Assembly: GCA_009668925.1 (NCBI GenBank)
Contig: SBEK01000163.1
Location: 1 to 8,902 of the forward strand
Source: Deltaproteobacteria bacterium
GTDB taxonomy: Bacteria; Desulfobacterota; Syntrophia; Syntrophales; Smithellaceae
Direction of reading: 5' to 3'
DNA: 8,902 nucleotides
Below the pieces are notes generated by a model, which worked only from the letters and a program-made list of their open reading frames with translations, did no database searches and had not been told where the DNA came from. The translations under genes were made by a program, and so were the position numbers. Each line of letters opens with the position of its first letter. Positions within the stretch are counted from its first letter, which is position 1. This document shows positions 1 to 4,948 of this stretch, in pieces.

Positions 1-33
1 CTGATCACCTCGCGCCATAAGTCGTGATGATCA

Positions 34-76
34 AAGAGCATATATGTAAATAATTGATATCATTACTTTATATTCA
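34..76. other. AT-rich stretch, possible DNA unwinding element
   Basis: This stretch is strongly AT-rich, made of short TA, TAA and ATT runs, in contrast to the GC-balanced DNA around it. It has no open reading frame of useful length. It lies about 57 bases from the cluster of DnaA-box-like 9-mers at 133-178, an arrangement resembling an unwinding element beside DnaA sites. It could equally be ordinary AT-rich intergenic DNA. Confidence 0.25.
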
Positions 77-93
77 TGCCTAAACCTTAGGCA
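77..93. repeat. Perfect 7-bp inverted repeat with 3-nt loop
   Basis: TGCCTAA and TTAGGCA are perfect inverted copies separated by ACC. Neither strand has a T-run after the hairpin, so it does not look like a standard intrinsic terminator, although it lies about 150 nt downstream of ilvE on the minus strand. A further copy of GCCTAA at 107-112 can also pair with the TTAGGC arm at 87-92, giving two alternative hairpins. Confidence 0.4.
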
Positions 94-132
94 ATGAGGT
101 CCAAAAGCCTAACCATCGCGGGTTTACCCCCG

Positions 133-178
133 TTGTCAACACAGTTGTCAACAGGCTTTTCCACACTCCTGTGGAATA
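133..178. promoter_or_regulatory. Cluster of DnaA-box-like 9-mers with 12-bp phasing
   Basis: Three direct 9-mers start exactly 12 bases apart: TTGTCAACA at 133-141, TTGTCAACA at 145-153 and TTTTCCACA at 157-165. A fourth, TGTGGAATA at 170-178, is inverted and reads TATTCCACA on the minus strand. Against the E. coli DnaA box TTATCCACA they match at 7, 7, 8 and 7 of 9 positions. The last two also form a perfect inverted repeat, TTCCACA-CTCC-TGTGGAA (159-176). An AT-rich segment lies nearby at 34-76. This could be part of a replication origin, a DnaA-titrating or DnaA-regulated site, or an operator for an unrelated regulator. Confidence 0.35.
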
Positions 179-239
179 CAGATTCCCGGGCTGAGTCCGG
201 AAATGCCGAAAGCCCTGAAGCTCCCGTTTCTTTCGCCGT

Positions 240-1310
240 TTACTGAAGCCGCACCCGCCATCCGAAGGGATCCTCCGTGAGGCCATACTGAATTTTCATA
301 ATCTCGTGATACAGCTTTTCGGCAAGGGGTCCGGTCTTTCCTTCATTGATGAGGTATTCCCTCTTCTGAAAATAAATCTGCCCCACCGGAGAAATGACCG
401 CCGCTGTTCCGGAAGCAAATGATTCCCGGAGAGTCCCGTTTTCGATCGCCTCAATCACCTCCGTCATCGCCAGCGGTCGTTCATTCACCTTCACCCCCAT
501 ATGCGTCGCCAGCTTAATCACCGAGTCGCGCGTGACGCCGGGCAGAATGGTTCCCCGAAGCGGCGGTGTAATCAATTCATCGCCGATCACGAAAAAGATA
601 TTGCTGGTGCCCACTTCTTCCACATATTTATTTTCGCGCGCATCGAGCCACAGCACCTGCGTATAGCCCATATCACTGGCGATGCGGCTGGCATAAAGAC
701 TCATGGCATAGTTGCCGGCGGACTTGATATTTCCGGTCCCGCCCGGAGCCGCCCGCACGTACTCCTCGGAAACATAAATCTTTGTCGGACCGAACCCGTG
801 CGCATAATAAGCTCCCACAGGCCCCGCAATAATAAAAAAGAGATATTCGGCGGACGGGTGCACGCCCAGAGCGGGCTCGGTGGCGATCATCGTCGGCCGG
901 ATATAAAGAGACGCCCCCGGTTCTCTGGGGATCCAGTCTTTTTCCAGCAGGACGAACTTTTTCAGCGCGTCAAAAAACACGGTTTCGTCAATCCGGGCCA
1001 TGCAGAGCCTTTCCGCGGACACGTTCATCCTGCGGATATTCTCCATCGGCCGGAAAAGATAAATTTCGTCATGCTTTCCCCGGTAAGCTTTCAAGCCTTC
1101 GAAGATTTCCTGACCGTAATGAAGACACATGGCGGTCGGATCCAGCTGTAAAAGTTGATAAGGTTCAATGACCGGATTGTACCATCCGTCTCCCTCCCGG
1201 TATTTCATCGTAAACATGTGGTCGGTAAAATGCCGGCCGAAGCCCAGCTTGGTTTGATCCGGTTTTGGCTTCAAATACTTCGGAAGCGCTTTGATAATCT
1301 TGATTTCCAT
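240..1310 (-). CDS. ilvE: Branched-chain amino acid aminotransferase
   Basis: This 356-residue PLP enzyme of fold type IV reversibly moves the amino group between glutamate and the keto acids of leucine, isoleucine and valine in the cytoplasm. The length and the N-terminal region (GFGRHFTDHMF at about 23-33, then QEIFEGLKAYR at 67-77) fit the longer, type II bacterial/eukaryotic-like branch of the family. The PLP lysine should be K196 in the GGTGNIKSAGN motif. The usual EEVGTSN motif is at 231-237, TILPGVTRDSV at 254-264, and SGTAAVISPVG near residue 300. The ATG start is supported by an AGAGGA ribosome binding site about 7 bases upstream. It lies 68 nt behind comM on the same strand with no strong terminator between, so cotranscription is likely. 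Confidence 0.95.
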   Translation of the reverse strand: MEIKIIKALPKYLKPKPDQTKLGFGRHFTDHMFTMKYREGDGWYNPVIEPYQLLQLDPTAMCLHYGQEIFEGLKAYRGKHDEIYLFRPMENIRRMNVSAERLCMARIDETVFFDALKKFVLLEKDWIPREPGASLYIRPTMIATEPALGVHPSAEYLFFIIAGPVGAYYAHGFGPTKIYVSEEYVRAAPGGTGNIKSAGNYAMSLYASRIASDMGYTQVLWLDARENKYVEEVGTSNIFFVIGDELITPPLRGTILPGVTRDSVIKLATHMGVKVNERPLAMTEVIEAIENGTLRESFASGTAAVISPVGQIYFQKREYLINEGKTGPLAEKLYHEIMKIQYGLTEDPFGWRVRLQ

Positions 1311-1334
1311 ATGTCATTCCTCTTAAAAAGAAAT

Positions 1335-1353
1335 ATCTTCCCCTGACGAAGAT
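1335..1353 (-). other. Weak hairpin between comM and ilvE
   Basis: ATCTTC and GAAGAT form a perfect 6-bp inverted repeat with a 7-nt loop. On the minus strand a short T-rich stretch follows it a few bases later. The stem is AT-rich and short, so it may at most reduce read-through from comM into ilvE. It is just upstream of the ilvE ribosome binding site, so an effect on translation is also possible. Confidence 0.2.
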
Positions 1354-1378
1354 TCGGCAAATGATTTTTTGCATACCA

Positions 1379-2908
1379 CTAAACTATGCCGCGATCAAGG
1401 CTTCGATACTGAATGGCTTCCGCGACATGCGCAGACTCGATTTTTTCGCGCCCTTCCAGATCGGCAATCGTCCGGGACACCTTCAAAATGCGATTCATGG
1501 CCCGTGCGGACAACCCCAGTTTTTCAATGGCCATTTCCATCAGCCGGTGCGACTCTTCATCAATCGCACAAAAAGATCGGATGTGCCGGTCCGTCATCCG
1601 GCCGTTCGTGACGACGCCGGAGGCGCCGAAACGTTTTTCCTGCCTGGCGCGCGCCGCATCCACCCTCTTCTTGATCATCGCGGACGGCTCGCCTTCTTCC
1701 TTACCCGCCAGGGCGCGATACTTGACCGACGGCACCTCAATGTGCAGATCAATCCGATCCAGAAGCGGACCGGAAATTTTTGTCTGATAGGCGCGGATCT
1801 GCGAAGGAGAACAGCGGCATCTGTGGACACGGTCTCCAAAATAACCGCACGGACAGGGATTCATCGCGGCGACCAGCATAAACTGAGCCGGAAAGGCCGC
1901 AGTCACGGTCGACCGGGTGATGGAGATGGTTCCTTCCTCCAGCGGTTGACGAAGCGCTTCCAGCGCATTCCTTTTGAATTCCGGCAGTTCATCAAGGAAG
2001 AGAACGCCCAGATGGGCCAGGGATATTTCTCCGGGATGCGGTAACTGACCGCCCCCGACCAAGCCCACGTCGGAAATCGTGTGATGCGGTGAACGGAAGG
2101 GCCGTGCGGCTTTGAGCGTCTCACCCGAACCCAGCATTCCGGAAACGGAAAATATTTTGGTCACCTCGACGGCTTCTTCAAAGGAGAGGTCGGGCAGAAT
2201 AGTCGGCAGCCTTTTCGCCAACATGCTCTTGCCGGAACCGGGCGGACCGATCATCAGGACATTATGATTCCCCGCGGCGGCAATCTCCAGCGCCCGGAGA
2301 GCCTGCTTCTGGCCCTTGATTTCCGCAAAATCGATGTCGTAGCGGCGATTCTTCCGGAAGAGATCGCGCGTATCCAGACAAAGCGGTGCAATGAGTTGCC
2401 TCGCTCCCAGGAATTCAACAACGTCGGGAAGCGTTTTGACGCCGTACACCTGGATGCCGTCCACCATCGCCGCCTCCGCGGCGTTCTCCTCGGGAACAAA
2501 AACCGACCGGCCGCCCAGCTCCCGGGCTTTGAAGGCGGAGGGCAATACCCCCCGAACGCCTTTAATGCTGCCGTCGAGCGACAATTCTCCGAGAAAGAAG
2601 CAATTGTGCAAAGCATTTTCGGGAATCACTTCCTGGGCCGCCAGAATGCCCACGGCGATCGGCAGGTCGAATCCCGTTCCCTCCTTGCGAATATCCGCGG
2701 GCGCCAGATTGACCGTCACATGATCCCGCGGGAAAGCGTAGCCGGAATTCTTGATCGCCGCCTTGATCCGGTCCCGGCTCTCTTTTACGGAGGCATCCGG
2801 CAGGCCAACGGTCGCAAACTGAGGCAAGCCATGGGACACATCGATCTCAACCGAAACGGGATAGGATTCCATTCCGATCACGCTCACGCTGAGCACTTTA
2901 ATAAACAC
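1379..2908 (-). CDS. comM: ComM/YifB-family Mg-chelatase-like AAA+ ATPase
   Basis: This 509-residue protein belongs to the YifB/ComM family. ComM is known as a hexameric helicase that promotes branch migration during natural transformation; many family members sit in species not known to be competent. The N-terminal ChlI-like domain covers about residues 1-170 (for example GLPDASVKESRDRI at 35-48). The AAA+ module has Walker A GPPGSGKS at 221-228, FRSPHHTISD at 271-280, Walker B VLFLDE at 302-307, the family's four-cysteine cluster (C352, C354, C364, C366) and a likely arginine finger in GPLLDRIDLH (R385). The C-terminal lid domain ends with SARAMNRILKVSRTIADLEG (467-486). The start is GTG at 2906-2908, chosen because GGAG lies about 8 bases upstream and the protein then opens with the family-typical start. 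It is divergent from moaC and is followed by ilvE. Confidence 0.95.
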   Translation of the reverse strand: MFIKVLSVSVIGMESYPVSVEIDVSHGLPQFATVGLPDASVKESRDRIKAAIKNSGYAFPRDHVTVNLAPADIRKEGTGFDLPIAVGILAAQEVIPENALHNCFFLGELSLDGSIKGVRGVLPSAFKARELGGRSVFVPEENAAEAAMVDGIQVYGVKTLPDVVEFLGARQLIAPLCLDTRDLFRKNRRYDIDFAEIKGQKQALRALEIAAAGNHNVLMIGPPGSGKSMLAKRLPTILPDLSFEEAVEVTKIFSVSGMLGSGETLKAARPFRSPHHTISDVGLVGGGQLPHPGEISLAHLGVLFLDELPEFKRNALEALRQPLEEGTISITRSTVTAAFPAQFMLVAAMNPCPCGYFGDRVHRCRCSPSQIRAYQTKISGPLLDRIDLHIEVPSVKYRALAGKEEGEPSAMIKKRVDAARARQEKRFGASGVVTNGRMTDRHIRSFCAIDEESHRLMEMAIEKLGLSARAMNRILKVSRTIADLEGREKIESAHVAEAIQYRSLDRGIV

Positions 2909-2940
2909 TTTTTTTCTCCGGGGAGGAATTTGTAGTCAAA

Positions 2941-2969
2941 ATACTAACTAATCAAAACATTTATATCAA
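2941..2969 (-). promoter_or_regulatory. Candidate sigma-70 promoter for comM-ilvE
   Basis: On the minus strand, TTGATA (2969-2964) and TAGTAT (2946-2941) are separated by exactly 17 bases, giving 5/6 and 4/6 matches to the -35 and -10 consensus. The predicted transcript starts about 25 to 30 bases before the comM GTG and includes its ribosome binding site. A second -35-like TTGACA lies further upstream (2985-2980) but has no well-spaced -10. Confidence 0.5.
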
Positions 2970-3003
2970 GTTTTTAATTTGTCAAAAAAGTACCCCGACT
3001 TTC

Positions 3004-3032
3004 TTGACTCACGAAAGGCGGTGTGTTAGGGT
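3004..3032 (+). promoter_or_regulatory. Candidate sigma-70 promoter for moaC
   Basis: TTGACT (3004-3009) and TAGGGT (3027-3032) are separated by exactly 17 bases. The -35 is good (5/6) and the -10 is weak (3/6). It would give a leader of about 50 nt before the moaC ATG. No riboswitch-like structure fits in so short a leader. Confidence 0.4.
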
Positions 3033-3088
3033 CTTTTCAAATTGTTTGGGTCCTAATAATTTCACATAGACTAAAGTCAGTTGCCGCC

Positions 3089-3574
3089 ATGAAAACGCTA
3101 TCCCATATTGATGATGCCGGCAGGGTTCACATGGTGGACGTAACCGGCAAAGCGAAAACCGTGCGCAAGGCTTCGGCGCGGGGCCGGATCAGAATGAAAA
3201 GCGACACCCTGCGGCTTCTGGAAGAAGGCCGGATGGCCAAAGGCAATGTTCTCACAACGGCTAAAATCGCCGGCATCATGGCAGCTAAAAAAACAGGCGA
3301 GTTCATTCCGTTGTGCCATCCCCTGGGCCTGACGGGCATTGATATTGAATTTGCCGTCGACCGGGCGAATACGCAAGTCGTCATTCAAAGCGAGGCCCGG
3401 ACCGTCGGACAAACGGGGGTGGAAATGGAAGCCCTGACGGCGGTGAGCGTCGCTGCTTTGACCATCTACGATATGTGCAAAGCCGTCGATAAAGAAATGA
3501 TCATCGGCGATATTTTGCTTCTGAAAAAGAGCGGAGGCAAGAGCGGCACGTTTATCAGAAAAACAGATCTGTAA
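3089..3574 (+). CDS. moaC: Cyclic pyranopterin monophosphate synthase MoaC
   Basis: MoaC works after the radical-SAM enzyme MoaA in molybdenum cofactor synthesis, converting 3',8-cyclo-7,8-dihydro-GTP to cyclic pyranopterin monophosphate. The ATG at 3089 gives 161 residues, the same length as E. coli MoaC, and starts with the family-typical MKTLSHIDDAGRVHMVDV. An in-frame GTG at 3023 is rejected because it lies beside the promoter -10 and adds residues with no family match. Family signatures are clear: IPLCHPLGL near 75-83, TGVEMEALTA near 110-119 and TIYDMCKAVDKEM near 125-137 with the catalytic Asp and Lys, then LLKKSGGKSG at the end. No convincing Shine-Dalgarno precedes the ATG. The next gene starts 12 nt downstream. 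No other cofactor-synthesis gene is in the window. Confidence 0.96.
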   Translation: MKTLSHIDDAGRVHMVDVTGKAKTVRKASARGRIRMKSDTLRLLEEGRMAKGNVLTTAKIAGIMAAKKTGEFIPLCHPLGLTGIDIEFAVDRANTQVVIQSEARTVGQTGVEMEALTAVSVAALTIYDMCKAVDKEMIIGDILLLKKSGGKSGTFIRKTDL

Positions 3575-3586
3575 AGTGAGAAAGCA

Positions 3587-4099
3587 GTGAATCAGATCTA
3601 CAGAATCAAGAAAGCATTTACGTATCCTTTCATCACCGCAGTCATCCTTCTGGGCGTGCTTCTGGTCGTGAGCCTGTTCAGCGGACAGTCCTGGGAACGG
3701 GCAATTCTGGCGGTTTTGTTTGTCCTCGCGGCGCTCGTTGCCGTCGAAGCCTCTGAAAGGACGTTTTCCGTCTCCGATGACGGTTTGCGCATCAGAAAAT
3801 TTTTCCGAATCAAGAATTTTTCCTGGGCGGAAATCACTCACCTGGGTGTTGTCGTCATGCGCCATAAGGCCTATTTCCTCTTAACGACAACCAAGGGGTT
3901 TTACATCTTTTCCAATCTTCTCCAGGATCACGCTCTTTTGATCCGGCGGTTGACGGAGAAACTCGAAAACGAGAGAGTGGAAGCGGAAATCAAGACTTAT
4001 TTGGAGAGTCCCGTCGAACGGACATCGCTTATTGTTTTAACCTGGATTGCCCTGATTATTATTGTCGCGATTATCCTAACCAAATTATTTACAGCATAA
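3587..4099 (+). CDS. Membrane protein with bacterial PH-like domain
   Basis: This is a 170-residue protein of unknown specific function. Two hydrophobic helices lie at about 13-31 and 37-55. A soluble beta-rich segment follows at about 57-135 (TFSVSDDGLRIRKFF, then SWAEITHLGVVV and AYFLLTTTKGFYIFS), ending in a helix. A third membrane helix is at about 148-167. This order of a helical hairpin, a PH-like domain and a C-terminal helix resembles small bacterial PH-domain (DUF304/YdbT-like) membrane proteins. The start is GTG at 3587 with a modest GTGAG about 6 bases upstream. The 12-nt gap after moaC suggests one transcript, but nothing in the protein ties it to cofactor synthesis. The family assignment is from pattern only. 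Confidence 0.75.
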   Translation: MNQIYRIKKAFTYPFITAVILLGVLLVVSLFSGQSWERAILAVLFVLAALVAVEASERTFSVSDDGLRIRKFFRIKNFSWAEITHLGVVVMRHKAYFLLTTTKGFYIFSNLLQDHALLIRRLTEKLENERVEAEIKTYLESPVERTSLIVLTWIALIIIVAIILTKLFTA

Positions 4100-4129
4100 A
4101 ATCCACTGGTCGTTGCGCGAATCGGAGAT

Positions 4130-4144
4130 ACTGTCGGTAACAGT
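4130..4144. repeat. Small inverted repeat upstream of the Fis-like gene
   Basis: ACTGT and ACAGT are perfect inverted arms around CGGTA, 33 nt before the ATG of the Fis-like gene. It is too short for a terminator and has no T-run. It could be an operator for that gene; a 5-bp repeat is expected by chance fairly often. Confidence 0.2.
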
Positions 4145-4177
4145 CATGAAGATGGGTTCTAATGCGGGAGTTGCTAA

Positions 4178-4486
4178 ATGATGAGAGAGAAAAAAAAGAG
4201 AAAACCGGCAGCGGTCATCGGCAGTGAAGACACGTGTCACGCAGCCGTCGAAGAAATATTGGAGAAGAAACTGGACGATCTGGCAACGGTTCTATCGGCT
4301 TCCGACAACGGAAAGAGCAAACTTCATGAGGAAGTCATGGCCATGGTGGAGAAAGGGTTGTTCAGGATAGCTTTGCGCCGGTCCAGCAACGTGAAGAGCA
4401 CGGCCGCTGCCTATCTGGGCATCAATCGCAATACATTTACCGACAAAATGGCCAAACTGGGTCTCGATTGCGAAAAGACGAAATAG
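4178..4486 (+). CDS. Fis-family helix-turn-helix DNA-binding protein
   Basis: This 102-residue protein is close in size to E. coli Fis (98). Its C-terminal half aligns well with the Fis C-terminus: VEKGLFRIALRRSSN (57-71) against VEQPLLDMVMQYTRGN, and AAAYLGINRNTFTDKMAKLG (76-95) against [20 protein letters not shown], which is the helix-turn-helix. A helical segment at about 20-42 would correspond to the Fis dimerisation region. The N-terminus is short and very basic. The same HTH type ends NtrC-family activators, but there is no AAA+ or receiver domain here, so this is a stand-alone nucleoid-type or regulatory protein. The ATG is supported by GGGAG (4166-4170) 7 bases upstream; a second ATG follows at once. 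Targets are unknown. Confidence 0.85.
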   Translation: MMREKKKRKPAAVIGSEDTCHAAVEEILEKKLDDLATVLSASDNGKSKLHEEVMAMVEKGLFRIALRRSSNVKSTAAAYLGINRNTFTDKMAKLGLDCEKTK

Positions 4487-4596
4487 TGATACCGGAGCCC
4501 ATTCGGTCAGGCTATTTTTGACCACATTGCCAACCTCTAAAAAATAGTATACATAAAGGAACAATTTTTGCACGATCGTCCAGCGCGTGCCATGAA

Positions 4597-4625
4597 AGGC
4601 CGCACGGCCTCAGGTTGATGAGGCT
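4597..4625 (+). other. Two mutually exclusive hairpins in the leader region
   Basis: AGGCC (4597-4601) can pair with GGCCT (4606-4610) around a 4-nt loop. GCCTCA (4607-4612) can instead pair with TGAGGC (4619-4624) around GGTTGA, with a further G-U pair at 4606/4625. Both use bases 4606-4610, so only one can form at a time. No T-run follows either. This is a typical geometry for a switching RNA, but short GC-rich arms also occur by chance. Confidence 0.3.
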
Positions 4626-4642
4626 CAGGCGCGGCGGAAGGC

Positions 4643-4804
4643 ATGGTCGAAGCATGCAGAATGATGATCAAAAGAGAATTGGAGCCGCCCAATGATGAAC
4701 CCGCGGAAACGCCGACTCCGGGAAATATCGCCAAGGGTCATCGCCATATGTTGAAGAATTTACCGCAGCGTGTGGCTAAAAGTTTAGAATCAGGAAATGA
4801 ATAG
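4643..4804 (+). CDS. Possible small ORF, 53 codons, in frame with the next gene
   Basis: An ATG at 4643 opens a 53-residue frame ending at TAG 4802-4804, seven bases before the amidotransferase ATG at 4811. The product would be hydrophilic with a proline/glutamate-rich middle (ELEPPNDEPAETPTPGN) and a basic tail (KGHRHMLKNLPQRVAKS). No family was recognised. GGAAGG is directly against the ATG at 4643, which is too close to be a good ribosome site; the ATGs at 4661 and 4664 have none. It shares the reading frame of the large gene, so a single amber codon separates them. It may be a real small gene coupled to translation of the large one, or a chance ORF. Confidence 0.3.
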   Translation: MVEACRMMIKRELEPPNDEPAETPTPGNIAKGHRHMLKNLPQRVAKSLESGNE

Positions 4805-4810
4805 AAACCA

Positions 4811-4948
4811 ATGTGCACCAATCTTTTCCGAAGTCTGAAAAATTTCTGGGGCCTGATTGCCCGATGCAGGATATTCATCGGTCGGAATCCGGATCACCTT
4901 CCGGCGCCGGTGATTGTTTTTTTCCCCCTTTGGCCCGGCCGGCTGAAC
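4811..4948 (+). other. Possible 46-residue propeptide before the catalytic cysteine
   Basis: Class II glutamine amidotransferases need a free N-terminal cysteine. Here the conserved cysteine is residue 47, in the context N46-C47-G-F-A-G-L-I-A. The E. coli glutamate synthase large subunit precursor has a very similar DNCGFGLIA and is cleaved between Asn and Cys after about 42 residues. The upstream 46 residues are basic and hydrophobic and carry no recognised domain. A wrong start or a sequencing error is the alternative: a T7-C5 homopolymer run lies at 4917-4928, and no ATG or GTG sits directly before the cysteine. Confidence 0.45.

Larger units (their letters stand above)
4487..4810. other. 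324-nt region with no recognised gene
   Basis: The region between the Fis-like gene and the large amidotransferase gene contains a weak promoter-like element (TTGCCA at 4527-4532 and TATACA at 4548-4553, spacer 15), two competing hairpins (4597-4625), and a possible 53-codon ORF (4643-4804). It may be a long structured leader of the amidotransferase gene. No known riboswitch or ribozyme was recognised; in particular nothing resembling the Gram-positive glmS ribozyme was identified. Confidence 0.4.

Noticed and set aside
1..27. Possible C-terminal tail of a plus-strand gene entering from the left edge (frame ending TGA 25-27).
   Set aside because: Only eight codons are visible, which is too few to support a gene.
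1361..2044. 227-codon plus-strand frame opposite comM.
   Set aside because: It is a shadow of the strongly conserved comM coding strand with no family resemblance.
3023..3088. GTG at 3023 as the moaC start.
   Set aside because: It lies beside the predicted -10 box and adds 22 residues with no MoaC similarity; the ATG at 3089 gives the normal 161 residues.
3098..3865. Long minus-strand frame opposite moaC and the membrane protein gene.
   Set aside because: It crosses two well-supported plus-strand genes, has no recognisable domain, and its composition (many His, Gln, Asp) is typical of an antisense shadow.
4505..4523. GGTCA...TGACC hairpin as terminator of the Fis-like gene.
   Set aside because: The stem is only 5 bp and the T-run is in the loop rather than after the stem.
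4592..4618. Eight-codon leader peptide (ATG 4592 to TGA 4616) over the competing hairpins.
   Set aside because: No ribosome binding site is present and it has no run of regulatory codons as in classical attenuators.
4811..4819. Met-Cys-Thr at the start of the large protein as the usual GlmS N-terminal nucleophile.
   Set aside because: The following residues do not match the GlmS CGIVG strand, while N46-C47-G-F-A-G-L-I-A does. C47 is the better nucleophile.
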